From the NCBI RefSeq assembly GCF_018777385.1, contig NZ_JAFJYB010000002.1, positions 899,569 to 963,568 of the forward strand: 64,000 nucleotides of DNA, in the 5' to 3' direction. The notes under the pieces are model-generated. The model was not told the DNA's origin. It searched no databases and worked only from the letters and a program-made list of their open reading frames with translations. A program made the translations under genes and the position numbers. This DNA comes from Candidatus Symbiopectobacterium endolongispinus (GTDB lineage Bacteria > Pseudomonadota > Gammaproteobacteria > Enterobacterales > Enterobacteriaceae). Below are positions 30,231 to 40,585 of the stretch, piece by piece (position 1 is the stretch's first letter; each line of letters starts with the position of its first letter).

Positions 30231-31439
30231 ATGGATCAACTGCAACAACCCATTACCCACAAACGATTACAACAGGGCGGATGGGGATTTATTGTCATCC
30301 TCAGCGCCTTGATGGCTTTTACTTCACTTTCTACCGATATCTATCTGCCTGCGATGCCAGTGATGGGCAGCGATCTGCACGGTAACGCTGAATTAATCAT
30401 TACCGGATTTCTGGTCGGTTTTGCCATTGCGCAGCTAATTTGGGGCCCGATCAGCGATCGCATTGGGCGGCGTCGGCCGCTGTTTATCGGCATGGTGCTG
30501 TTTGTTATTGGCTCTATCGGTTGCGCTCGCTCCACCTCTATTGAACAGATTGTGTTTTGGCGTGTGTTTCAGGCGCTGGGGGCCTGTACCGGACCGATGC
30601 TGGCGTGCGCGATGATCCGCGATCTGTTTGCCCGTACGCGCGCTGCCCAGATGCTCTCCACGTTGGTGATGGCGATTGCGCCGATTGTTGGCCCGCTACT
30701 GGGCGGACAGATTATTCGTGTCAGTACCTGGCCGATGATTTTCTGGCTGCTGGCAGTGATAGGCATCGCGATGTTTATTTCTCTGTTGTGGCTGCCGGAA
30801 ACGTTGCCGGTAGAAAAGCGCGTCAGTGCTTCATTTGCCGATGCGTTTCGCAACTATTTTTCTTTGTTGAAAAACCCAACCTATCGCCGATTTACCCTGT
30901 GCGTGACCTTTTATTATGTCTCAGCCTATGCGTTTATTGCGGGATCGCCATTGGTCTACATCCGTTATTACGGCATTGATCCGCAGCACTATGGCTGGCT
31001 TTTTGCGGTGAATATCATCGGGGTGATGGCTCTAAGTCTGGTCAACCGCAAATTGGTACAGCACTTTACGCTGGAAATATTAGTAAAATACGCCGCGCGG
31101 ATCGCGGCGTTGTCCATGCTGGTTATGGCGGTGGCCGTCAAGATGCAGTGGGGCGGTAGCCTGGCTATCGTGGTGTTGGTGTTTATTTTCTTCTCCATGA
31201 ACGGCATCGTGGCTGCAACCTTCACCGCAGCAGCGCTGGACGCCGTGCCGACCATGACCGGTTCGGCCTCGGCGTTGATCGGCGCATTACAATACGGAAG
31301 CGGTATTATCTCCTCGCTGTTGCTGGCGTGGTTAAGTGATGGTACGCCGTGGACCATGGCATGGATTATGGCGTTGTTTACCGCCGCCAGTGCCGCGATG
31401 GTGGCCGGCGTCGGCGCTAAACCGGTATCAGATGACTAA
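30231..31439 (+). CDS. Bcr/CflA-family multidrug MFS exporter
   Basis: Inner-membrane proton-driven drug exporter of 402 residues with 12 predicted helices. Family marks: STDIYLPAMPVMGSDL in helix 1 (near residue 37), the loop 2-3 motif GPISDRIGRRRP near residue 73, and the motif-C-like APIVGPLLGG near residues 150-165. Intact. It is followed at 16 bases by the HAD phosphatase gene, suggesting co-transcription. Bcr/CflA members export bicyclomycin, chloramphenicol or dipeptides; the substrate here cannot be told. Confidence 0.9.
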   Translation: MDQLQQPITHKRLQQGGWGFIVILSALMAFTSLSTDIYLPAMPVMGSDLHGNAELIITGFLVGFAIAQLIWGPISDRIGRRRPLFIGMVLFVIGSIGCARSTSIEQIVFWRVFQALGACTGPMLACAMIRDLFARTRAAQMLSTLVMAIAPIVGPLLGGQIIRVSTWPMIFWLLAVIGIAMFISLLWLPETLPVEKRVSASFADAFRNYFSLLKNPTYRRFTLCVTFYYVSAYAFIAGSPLVYIRYYGIDPQHYGWLFAVNIIGVMALSLVNRKLVQHFTLEILVKYAARIAALSMLVMAVAVKMQWGGSLAIVVLVFIFFSMNGIVAATFTAAALDAVPTMTGSASALIGALQYGSGIISSLLLAWLSDGTPWTMAWIMALFTAASAAMVAGVGAKPVSDD

Positions 31440-31455
31440 CGTTAAGGGACAAGGG

Positions 31456-32118
31456 ATGAATGTTATTTTCGATATGGATGGCACGCTGATTGATTCTGTG
31501 CCTGGCATACGCGCCAGTCTTGCCTACGCGCTGGATCAGCAAGGGCATCGGTTGGCCGAAGAAACAGACATCACCGCCTTGATTGGGCCCCCGATGGATC
31601 AGGTTGTCGCGACGCTGCTGGCGCCGTTTGGGGACGATCGTGTGGCGCAGACGGTGACGCTCTATCGTGAACATTATGGTCGCGTCGGACTACTTCAAGG
31701 ATTGATGTATCCCGGCATTCAGCAGGTGATTCAGACGCTGCACGCCGATGGGCATCACCTGTTTGTCGCCACCTCCAAACGACAACCCTTTGCGGAACGA
31801 ATACTGGCACGTATCGGCATCAGCGCGCTGTTTGACGATATTCTCGGTACACCGTTGGATGGCAGTATGGACGATAAGCGATTGCTGGTCGCGCACCTGC
31901 TAGGCAAGCAGGGGTTGTTGCCTTCCTCATCGGTCATGGTAGGCGATCGTAAAGAAGATATTGTTAGTGCACAGCATAACCATCTGTTGTCGATTGGTAC
32001 ACAGTGGGGATATGGATCGCTGCAAGAGTTGACCAGCAGCGGCGCACATCGGCTGTGCCAATGGCCTGCGGATTTGCTTCCTGCTATTTATGCGCTAGCC
32101 CTGGCGTCCACGCGTTAG
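31456..32118 (+). CDS. HAD-superfamily phosphatase (Gph/PpaX-like)
   Basis: Cytosolic haloacid-dehalogenase-type phosphatase of 220 residues. Motif I is FDMDGTLIDS at residues 5-14 (nucleophile Asp6), motif II is the VATSKR segment near residue 107, motif III Lys lies in the MDDKRLL segment, and motif IV is VMVGDRKEDI near residue 160. The frame extends upstream, but ATG 31456 after AAGGG is the natural start. Intact. Small-molecule phosphate substrate unknown. Confidence 0.87.
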   Translation: MNVIFDMDGTLIDSVPGIRASLAYALDQQGHRLAEETDITALIGPPMDQVVATLLAPFGDDRVAQTVTLYREHYGRVGLLQGLMYPGIQQVIQTLHADGHHLFVATSKRQPFAERILARIGISALFDDILGTPLDGSMDDKRLLVAHLLGKQGLLPSSSVMVGDRKEDIVSAQHNHLLSIGTQWGYGSLQELTSSGAHRLCQWPADLLPAIYALALASTR

Positions 32119-32202
32119 TATCGTAGCAAGATCACGGTCTGGATTATCAACGCGTTTTAGCCTTGGCATTCGGGTTTAATCGGGTGAATGCGAGGAAAGG
32201 GA

Positions 32203-32736
32203 ATGGCGGTTCCACAAGATAAAACCGCGTTGTTAGCGGCAATCAACAGCGAATTCAGTAAGCTGTGCAGTGAATTTTCGCAGGTGCCAGCTGCATTAGT
32301 GGATGAACAAAGCCTGCCGGGACACGCGAAGGACACGTTGATGAGCGTGAACAACCTGGCGGCCTATCTGTTGGGTTGGAACGAATTGGTGCTGAAATGG
32401 TTGGCGCGGGATGCTGCCGGTCAGCCTATTGATTTTCCAGAAACCGGCTTCAAATGGAATGCGTTGGAACGGTTGGCGCAAAAATTCTATCACGATTATG
32501 ACGCACTCCCTTTCACTCAGGTGATTGAGCGTCTGATCGCCGCTCAGACACACATTGTTGCTCACATCAACGCCAGCAGCAATGAGCAACTTTATGGCCA
32601 GGCATGGTACGGAAAATGGACCCAAGGCCGCATGATCCAGTTCAATACCGCTTCCCCTTATAGCAATGCGCGGGGGCGTTTGCGTAAATGGCGTAAGGCT
32701 ATTAGTACATTCAAAACAGATGCAATGATCATTTGA
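32203..32736 (+). CDS. ClbS/DfsB-family protein (colibactin self-protection type)
   Basis: A 177-residue cytosolic four-helix protein. Its sequence strongly resembles E. coli ClbS, including the MAVP start, GHAK..TLMSVNNL, LGWNELVLKW, GFKWN.LERLAQKFYHDY and WYGKWTQGRMIQFNTASPY. ClbS hydrolyses the cyclopropane warhead of the genotoxin colibactin. A GAGGAAAGGG at 32192-32201 and the MAVP alignment select ATG 32203 over the upstream ATG at 32188. Intact. No colibactin (clb) biosynthesis gene is in the window, so it may act against toxins made by neighbours, or on another electrophile. Confidence 0.9.
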   Translation: MAVPQDKTALLAAINSEFSKLCSEFSQVPAALVDEQSLPGHAKDTLMSVNNLAAYLLGWNELVLKWLARDAAGQPIDFPETGFKWNALERLAQKFYHDYDALPFTQVIERLIAAQTHIVAHINASSNEQLYGQAWYGKWTQGRMIQFNTASPYSNARGRLRKWRKAISTFKTDAMII

Positions 32737-32807
32737 TTTCCAAATGGAAACTAATTTGCTATAAATATCCTATTTAATAGCTAAATTAATTTCTGTAAGG
32801 AATGCAT

Positions 32808-33094
32808 ATGGCGGCATTATCCATTTCTGAACAGGGGGCGTTGCCTGAGCCAAGCGCGTTGGAAAATGCGTTGTCCGGTTTGCAGTGTGTGCTAGTGGCA
32901 CGGCGGGCGCGTTATACGCCAGAGGCGGTGACCTGGGGGCAGTAGACATTCTGGAAATGCTGCGGCTGCAAGGCGCAATGACGCCCTCTACACTGGGCGA
33001 GCGACTCGGTGTTGCACGTACCGGTATATCCAAATCACTACGCATTTTGAAATTGCCTCCGGAATTAACTTTTTTGGCGTGGAGCCTCGGATAA
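32808..33094 (+). pseudogene. MarR-like winged-helix regulator remnant
   Basis: ATG 32808 opens a short frame (MAALSISEQGALPEPSALENALSGLQ). Around 32885 the coding signal moves frame to VDILEMLRLQGAMTPSTLGERLGVARTGISKSLRIL, a MarR-type recognition helix region, ending at 33094. The C-terminal half expected for MarR proteins is missing. It lies immediately upstream of the c-di-GMP protein gene. Assignment rests only on the helix-turn-helix segment. Confidence 0.45.
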
Positions 33095-33131
33095 TGGACG
33101 ATCGCGGTTCATATAATGAGGAGCTAAAACT

Positions 33132-35775
33132 ATGTTTGAAGCACTTAACAGAGCCGAATCACTCTCTGCCGAGGCTATTGCACAGCAATTCAACGCGTTG
33201 GATCAGGTTATGGCGATTGCTGAGTTTGATCTCGATGGTGGATTATGTCACGCCAATCAAAACTATCTTTCGCTGTTTGGTTACTGTGGCGATGAGATTT
33301 TGGGTTGGGATCACCGCCAATTTTGCTTTCCCTCATTTGCCAATAGCCCTGTATATGCAGCGTTTTGGGACAGTTTGCGTCAAGGTGCGTCCCATTCCGA
33401 TCTGGTTGAGCGTCAGCGCCGCGATGGAGCAACACTTTGGCTTGAAGCGACCTATATTCCGGTGCGGGGCGAGAGCGGTGAGGTGCAGCATATTCTGAAA
33501 ATTGCCATGGATGTCAGCGCCAGAGTCCAGCACGAGCATGACCAAAATGAACGGCTGCGGCGTTTATCGCTGGTGGCTGATGCAACGGATACTGCCGTGC
33601 TGATCAGCGACGCGCAATGGCAGATTATCTATGTCAACGTTGGTTTCGTGCATATGTTTGGCTGGACGGCAGACGAAGCCGTAGGGCGAATGCCGATAGC
33701 GTTGATTTTGCCCCAACAAGATAGTGTGATGGTGGAGGAGTTGCACGCCATTTTGCGTTCTGGCAAGTCATTCGAGCGGGAAGAGGTTCTGCCGGAAAAC
33801 ACGGTCAGCGTTATTTGGCAAAAGTGATCTCGAATCCAGTGATGAACGCTGAGGGAAGCCTGTTGTACACCGTATCGACGCTGACCGATATTACCAGCAC
33901 CAAGATGCATGAGGTGCTACAGCACAGGCGCTGGAAGCGCTTGTGGCAGAGCGTCCGCTGACGGAAGTGCTTAATCTGATATGCCGCGAAGTGGAGCGCA
34001 TCGCGCCAGATATCGCAGCCACCATTCTGGAGGTGGATAATTACGGCCTGGAGGTGGATAATTACGGCAAACTGCATCCGCTGGCAGGGCCCAGTATGCC
34101 GGATGCCTATTCTCAGGCGCTGGATGGCAGCTCCATAGGGCCAAAAGCCGGGGCCTGTGGCACAGCAGCGTTTCGCAACGATGTGGTGATTGTGGATGAC
34201 ATCGCCACAGATCCGCTCTGGGACGATTATCGTCAGTTGATCCTGCCGCTCGGTTACATAGGCTGTTGGTCTACGCCGGTACGCAACAACCATGGGCAGG
34301 TTATTGCCACCTTCGCACTCTATTTCCGCACGCCGCGCAACACAAGGGCGAGAACGTTTCATCAGGGCCTGATCGACGCCTGTACCCATTTGTGCACCCT
34401 GGCGCTGGTGCGTGAGCATGAACGCCAGCGCATGCGGCAATTGGCGTTCTATGATAGTTTGACGGGAATGCCCAACCGCAGCCTGCTCGAAGCCACCACC
34501 GATCAGGCTATTGCCGCCGCCACCCGCGACGACGACGAGATGGCATTTTTGTTTATCGATCTCGATCGCTTCAAACAAATTAACGATTCTCTGGGACATC
34601 CGGCGGGGGACGAACTGTTGCGACAGGTAGCCGCCCGTTTGCGCCATGAATTGCGGGCGGTGGACATTGCCGGGCGACTTTCTGGTGATGAGTTTGTGGT
34701 GATTTTGCCAGGATGCGGTATGGGCCAGGTGGGTGACAGAGTCGAGCAGATTCAGTTGATACTGGCTGAACCCATGGTGCTGCTGGGTACCAATGTGTCG
34801 ATATCCGCCAGCGTCGGGATCGCCATGTTTCCGGCTGACGGCCGAGATTTGGATACGTTGCTGCATCGCGCCGATATGGCGATGTATAAGGCCAAAAGTG
34901 GTGGACGTGGGCAATCTCGTTTCTACAGCAATGAAATGAATCAATTGGCACAAGAACGTCTTGTGTTGGAAGAAAGCGCACTGCGCCAGGCATTAAAACT
35001 CAATCAGCTCTCCTTGCACTACCAGCCACAAATTGAGCTGGCAACCGGGAAATTGTACGGTGTGGGAGCGCTGGCGCGCTGGACGCACCCGGAGCTTGGC
35101 AGTATTCCGCCAACGCGTTTTATTCCGCTGGCAGAGGATTGCGGATTGATCGCCGATCTGGGCCGCTGGGCGCTGCGCGAAGCCTGCTGCCAACTGGCCG
35201 CCTGGCGTGACGAAAGGCTGCCGATGCCCTCGGTTTCGGTCAACCTGTCGCCCACCAGTTTCCACAACCTCGATCTGCCGCACATGATTGCTTCTACGCT
35301 CGCCAGTCATGCGTTGTCGCCGGAGCATTTAACCCTCGAACTCACCGAAAACGTTCTGCTCGATACCAATCCAAACACCATGAAAACCATCGCTGAAGTG
35401 CGTGAGCAGGGGGTGCGCCTGTCGATGGATAATTTCGGTACAGGCTATTCCAGTCTCAGCTATCTGCGGCGCTTGCCAGTAACCGAGCTAAAGCTGGATC
35501 GCAGTTTTGTCGCCGATTTAGAGGCGGATGAAGCCGCGCGGGCGTTGAGCAGCGCTATTTTGGGGATCGGCAGTAGCCTGTCCCTGACTGTGGTTGCGGA
35601 GGGCATTGAAACACCGGCGCAAAATCGCTTTCTGCGCGAGCAGGGTTATCCGGTGGCACAAGGCTACCTGTTTGCCAAGCCAATGGCTCCCGAACAGATG
35701 AGGTGTTGGTTAACGGAGCGCAAACAGTGTGGTGCCGATGGCTCAGTCTCAATTGAGGATACAGAGCGTCACTAA
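33132..35775 (+). pseudogene. PAS-PAS-GAF-GGDEF-EAL cyclic-di-GMP protein (DosP-like architecture), frameshifted
   Basis: Would be a cytosolic sensor that makes or breaks c-di-GMP. PAS domains lie at 33180-33530 and 33560-33900, a GAF domain at about 33950-34410, GGDEF at about 34440-34920 and EAL at about 34970-35730. Two frameshifts lie between about 33797 and 33930, separating the PAS half from the rest. Catalytic positions are also altered: GGDEF reads SGDEF (34681), the EAL motif reads GAL (GGA at 35065-35067) and the DDFG motif reads DNFG (AAT at 35431-35433). ELTEN, KLDRSFV and EGIET persist. An exact 21-bp tandem duplication lies in the GAF region. The phosphodiesterase site would be inactive even without the frameshifts. 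Confidence 0.88.
34027..34068 (+). repeat. Exact 21-bp tandem duplication inside the GAF domain
   Basis: Two adjacent identical 21-base copies (34027-34047 and 34048-34068) encode LEVDNYG twice, in frame. Related proteins would be expected to have one copy before KLHPLAGPS. It is a recent slippage-type duplication. Confidence 0.97.
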
Positions 35776-35895
35776 ACCCGCGTTCGGGCTGATTGTTTCC
35801 TAATGTTTCATATTATTAATGTATTAACGAAAAACTGCATAAACCCTTACGCTGGAAACAGTTACACCAGCAAAAATAATAAGGGATGGCAGTAA

Positions 35896-37851
35896 ATGAT
35901 AAAAAAAATAGCAGTGGCTGTGGGATTGGCGTGTCTTTCTTCTTCCGTATGGGCGGTGGACTATGGCGATTATGCCCAGGTGACCGTGGATCGTCTGATC
36001 CATGATTATCCTGGACGCTATCGTGGTACGGAAAATTTTGCCGGCGCTGCGGACTGGATGGGGCAGCGCATGCTGTCATCCGGGTATACCGCAGTCAGAC
36101 AGGATTTTACCTGGATGACAGGAGGCAGTTCGCGCGCATCGCAGAATGTGCTGGTTTACAACTAAGGGTTAAGCAACGATTACATCATCACTGGCGCGCA
36201 TTTTGACACCTACTTCAATCGTCCGACGCTATAAGGGCTCGACGATAATGCATCTGGTGCCGCTATCCTGACCGAAATCGCGCGTAATTTCAGCGGTGTT
36301 CAAACAGAAAAAACCCTGGTGTTTGCCGCTTTTGGTGCGGAAGAAGAGGGGTTGCGTGGCTCGCAGGCGTTGGTCAATGCATTGCGGGCCGAAGGCTATG
36401 ACGGCAATCTCAAAGCGATGATCAACATGGACAGCATGATCACCGGCGATATGCTTTATGCCCATGCGGGTGAAAACAGCGTGGCAAATCCCGCGCTAAC
36501 CAGTCTGCGCGAACATACCTTTAGAATTGCCAAAGAGCTAGGCATCGAACTGTTTACCAACCCTGGCCTTAATTCTGACTATCCTGCTGGTACCGGCTGT
36601 TGCAGCGATGGTGACAGCTTTAATAATGCCTTCAACATTCCCGGTGCTGTATATGGAGGCGACCAACTGGGAGATCGGTGATTTAGATGGTTATGAGCAG
36701 ACCACTAACCCGGCCATTCCGGGGGAGCAACCTGGCATAACCCCAACCTTGACAACGAAACGGTGCTGACTGATGCGTTAGGTCCCGATCGCGTGGCACA
36801 GCGCCTAAGCGACGTTTCTCGTCTGATCTCGCGCTTGCTGCTGGAAATATCTGATACCGATCGGCTGCATTCTGCGATTTCGGCGGCCAATATGCAGCGC
36901 GCCATGGAGGACAGCGTGAAACGTCAACATCAATCGTTGGCCGATCTTCATCGTCAGCGCTGGACAATGCTCCAGGATTTACCCCGTCGCACAGGATCGC
37001 TGGACGGTGCTGTAGGGATTGAAGGGCAGCAGCTGCCATCTTACGGGTTCGATCTGGCTCCACAAAAAAATGCGCGTGCGGTAATGGCCTATGCGTTGCT
37101 GGATTATACGCTGAGTGACAGTGTCACTGTGGGTGGCAGCCTGAGCATCATGCGCAATACTGATGAACTGGAGCGAGATGGACATCTGAAAAGTGACACC
37201 TGGCATGCTGGGATCTACTCCCTGTGGCATGACGGTGGGCCGCTGTGGGCTGCGGGAGATATTTCAGGCGGGCGCGCTTCAATAGATACCCGCCGCGATG
37301 TGCATATTCAGTCTGCGGGTGGGCCGGTGTTGCTGGATAATACACTGAGCGGTGAAACAGAAGCCCAGTTTGTCAGCACGCGTCTAATGAGCGGTTATGA
37401 TTTCTCATTGGGCGCATGGCGCACTGGCCCGTTGGTCGAAATGGATTATACCCATTATCGTATCAACGGCTTTGATGACCGGGAATCGTTACGTACTGCC
37501 GTTCGCTATGAAAAACAGAATCTTAACTCGTTGGAAGCTCGTCTTGGCTGGCGTGTGCGCGGTAATATCGATCTCAACGCCACATTCTCTCTGCACCATT
37601 ATGCGTCAGTCAGTTGGGTTAATGAGCTAGCCGATGGATTAAATGACCGCTTTACCGCTCATACGCGCGATGGTGGCGGGGAGCGCAGCGTGCAAGTGGC
37701 ATCATCGGATAAGCATTTTGGTCGTGCCGCGCTGGGTTTGCAGTGGGTGACGGCAAAACACCTGAATGTCTACACCGAAGTGGGTAGTCGTTTTGCCCAT
37801 GATGACGGCGATCAAACGCAATATACTTTAGGCCTACAGTGGATGTTCTAA
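35896..37851 (+). pseudogene. M28 aminopeptidase-autotransporter, nonsense and frameshift mutations
   Basis: Signal peptide MIKKIAVAVGLACLSSSVWA, then a zinc peptidase domain of family M28 (Iap-like): GAHFDT, GLDDNASG, GAEEEGLRGS and NMDSM supply the usual metal and catalytic residues. The C-terminal roughly 280 residues (from about 37000) form an autotransporter beta-barrel ending in aromatic Phe. TAA codons at 36163-36165 and 36232-36234 lie in frame. The frame shifts near 36655 and at the five-G run near 36720-36724 before returning to the original frame by 36763. The active protein would be a surface-displayed or released aminopeptidase. Confidence 0.85.
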
Positions 37852-37879
37852 TAACCCCTCATTAACCTTTACCTTCCTC

Positions 37880-37909
37880 TGCGATAACAACGGTTGTCGC
37901 AGGTTTTTT
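37880..37909 (+). terminator. Rho-independent terminator after the autotransporter gene
   Basis: TGCGATAAC pairs with GTTGTCGCA (one G-U pair) around a four-base loop, followed by GG and six T. It lies 28 bases after the autotransporter stop. Confidence 0.85.
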
Positions 37910-38037
37910 GCTAAACATATCCGTTTTCCGCATTTAACTTTGCCTATCGTAACGCGCATAATTCAAAAAAATATTTCAATTAAGATTTTATTCTTTTTTT
38001 AGAATAAGTATCTGCATGGTATTGGCTAAAGGACAAA

Positions 38038-39003
38038 ATGATGACTACCGCGACAGTGAGCAATATTGCTACGTCAGAAAATACACCTGAAATTGCGAAA
38101 AATGGCGCATTTGTCAGACAACAGAATAGATTAACCACCCCTTTCGGTGATAAGCCGGGCGAACTTCCTGTAGAAAAGGATCGTTATCGCCTGCTGTGGA
38201 CGCCTATTTGCCCCTGGGCGCACCGTGCGGTAATTGTGAGAAAACTGCTGGGATTAGAGGATGTTATCGGCTTGGGAACGGCACACCCGGTGAGAACGAC
38301 GCGCGGATGGGCATTTTCTCTGGATGAGGGGGGCGTGGACCCGGTTTTGGGCATTCATTATTTGCCAGAAATTTATGCCAAAAGTGATGCAAATTATACC
38401 GGGCGTGTCACGGTGCCTGCCGTGGTCGATGTAAAAAAGGGCATTGTGGTAAATAACGACTATTTTAAACTGACGAATTATTTCGAAGTGGCATTTAAAA
38501 AATTTCATAAACAGGATGCCCCCGATCTCTATCCTGAGGATTTACGCACAGAGATTGACGCGCTGAATGCGGTTATTTTCCATGACGTCAATAATGGCGT
38601 TTATAAAGCCTGGTTTGCACATACGCAATCTGCTTATGAATATGCATGGGATACGTTATTTAATCGACTGGATATTTTAGAGCAGCGCCTTGCTACTCAA
38701 CGCTATTTGTTTGGTGATCGTATTACGGATTCAGACGTCAGGTTATACGTCACGTTGGCGCGGTTTGATGTGGCGTACTACAGCGTCTTTCGCACTAACC
38801 GTAATCGCGTGATCGATTTTCCTCATTTATGGGGTTATGCACTCGATCTCTATCAGACGCCGGCTTTTGGCGACACCACCGATTTTCATGCCATCAAACA
38901 GGGTTACCAATTAGGTGATTTTAACGCCAACCCTTATCAAATTCTGGCAAAAGGGCCCGATGTCTCGCTCTGGCACTTCCCACATCAGCGGGCCGCGCTG
39001 TAA
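38038..39003 (+). CDS. Glutathione transferase, Xi/YqjG (glutathionyl-hydroquinone reductase) type
   Basis: Cytosolic protein of 321 residues. The thioredoxin-like N-terminal domain has WTPICPWAHRAVIVRKLLG near residues 56-74, with the catalytic Cys of the CPWAHR motif. The C-terminal helical domain has YLFGDRITDSDVRLYVTLARFD and FPHLWGYALDLYQTP, the family's conserved segments. Family members reduce glutathionyl-hydroquinones and related conjugates. Intact. It precedes a polar amino acid ABC transporter by 66 bases, a pairing that suggests handling of glutathione- or cysteine-linked compounds (inference). Confidence 0.9.
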   Translation: MMTTATVSNIATSENTPEIAKNGAFVRQQNRLTTPFGDKPGELPVEKDRYRLLWTPICPWAHRAVIVRKLLGLEDVIGLGTAHPVRTTRGWAFSLDEGGVDPVLGIHYLPEIYAKSDANYTGRVTVPAVVDVKKGIVVNNDYFKLTNYFEVAFKKFHKQDAPDLYPEDLRTEIDALNAVIFHDVNNGVYKAWFAHTQSAYEYAWDTLFNRLDILEQRLATQRYLFGDRITDSDVRLYVTLARFDVAYYSVFRTNRNRVIDFPHLWGYALDLYQTPAFGDTTDFHAIKQGYQLGDFNANPYQILAKGPDVSLWHFPHQRAAL

Positions 39004-39069
39004 TACCAACATCGCGCATGAGATTGGGGCCGAAATAACAACACATTTCTTACCATCAGGATAATCACT

Positions 39070-39824
39070 ATGAATTTACAGATGACCAAGCACGCGGTTG
39101 CATCGTTTTTTTATTGGGTGCCGGCGTGGCTATCGGCGGTTTTTATGGCATTGACCCTGCCAACGCGGCTACGGCGGATAAACCGGTTAATATCGTGATC
39201 GCCACCTCGGCTGGCCCGCGGCCCTTTACCTATTTTGATAAGGATAATCAGTTGGCGGGCTATGATATTGATCTTGCCAGAGCGGTGTTCAGCCATCTGT
39301 CGCAATATAAGGTCTCTTTTACTACCATCGAATTACCCTCAATACTGGCAGGGCTTGATTCAGATCGCTTTCAGGTCGGCGCAAATAACTTTGCCGAAAA
39401 CAAACAGCGCAAAGAAAAATATATTTTTACCCAGCCGATATTTGAAAACCAGTTTGTGATTGCTGTCAGCGAAAAAAATGACAGCATTCACTCCCTGAAG
39501 GATCTGTTGGGGAAATCAACGGAAGTCAATCCGGGAATCAACTTCACCACCGCGTTGGAAAAGTATAACCAGCAACACAAAGAGAATCCGGTCAATCTGA
39601 AATACACTGAAGCGGAACTGTTACCCGTATTGCAAAACGTGGCGAGTGGCAAAGAAGAAAGTGGGCTTATCGGTGCACCTTACAGCTATTTCCTGGTCGC
39701 CAAAGGCGCGAAGGGGGAGATCCTGGCGAACGACATCAATGCACAGTTACAAAAGTTGATTGCGGATGGCACGATAACGGCGATCAGTCAGAAATATTTC
39801 CACGGCGACTACGCACCAAAATAA
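39070..39824 (+). pseudogene. Polar amino acid (cystine-like) ABC binding protein, frameshift in signal peptide
   Basis: Family 3 periplasmic binding protein of about 250 residues. From 39114 the frame is open and complete (GPRPFTYFDKDNQLAGYDIDLARAVF; NPGINFTTALEKYN; LIADGTITAISQKYFHGDY). The ATG at 39070 starts in another frame and joins after seven T at 39106-39112; with eight T the leader would read MNLQMTKHAVASFFLLGAGVAIGG. A GTG at 39114 could start a protein with a shortened leader, so function is not excluded. The sequence resembles cystine-binding proteins of the TcyJ/TcyK class. Confidence 0.8.
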
Positions 39825-39841
39825 AATAAGGTCTGCGCTGA

Positions 39842-40585
39842 ATGCCTACTATTTTTGACATAAAATTGGTTTTTACGCAGATCCCGGCGTTGCTGGAATA
39901 TTTACCGGTAACGCTGTTGATCACCGCGTTTTCGATGATCGCCAGTGTTATTCTGGGGTTTATGATTGCATTAATAAGAATCAAACGCATCTGGTTGCTT
40001 AATTCCGGTGCAGGCGTGTTTGTCTCTTTTATTCGTGGAACGCCGCTGATCGTCCAGCTCTACCTGACCTATTATGGCATACCTATTCTGTTAAAATATT
40101 ATAATTATTACAACCAGACTGATTACAACGTTAATGATATTCCCTCGCTGCTGTTTGTGTTATTGGCCTTTTCCCTTAATGAAGCAGCGTATAACTCAGA
40201 AAGCATTCGGGCGGCGCTGTTATCGGTGGATAAAAAGCAGATCGAAGCTGCCCAATCGTTGGGCATGACGCCTTTTCAGGTATTAAGGCGCGTGACGATC
40301 CCCGAAGCCTTTGTGGTGGCACTGCCCACGTTAGACAATGCCTTGATCGGTTTATTGAAGGGCACCTCATTGGCGTTTGTCTGTTCGGTAATTGAGTTAA
40401 CCGCTCGCGGCAAGATCCTGGCGAGTAGCAACTATCGCTATTTCGAAGTGTATGTTTCTCTGGCGCTGATTTACTGAGCACTAACCATTATTATTGAAGC
40501 GCTGATTAAAGTGATTGAAGCCCGAATTCGGATACCTGATCGGCCACGGGTAAATAAGGGTGTGATAGCAAATGATAGACATTAA
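39842..40585 (+). pseudogene. Polar amino acid ABC permease, late nonsense codon
   Basis: HisM/TcyL-type membrane subunit. It carries the EAA loop IEAAQSLGMTPFQVLRRVTIPEA near residues 137-159 and about five membrane segments. A TGA at 40475-40477 replaces an expected Trp (LALIY*ALTIIIEALIKVIEARI); the natural end is at 40585, overlapping the ATPase start. The truncation removes the last helix only, so partial function is conceivable but unlikely. Confidence 0.83.

Noticed and set aside
33811..34953. Long 380-codon antisense open frame
   Set aside because: It mirrors the GGDEF-EAL gene on the other strand, has no family similarity and follows from the codon bias of the sense gene.
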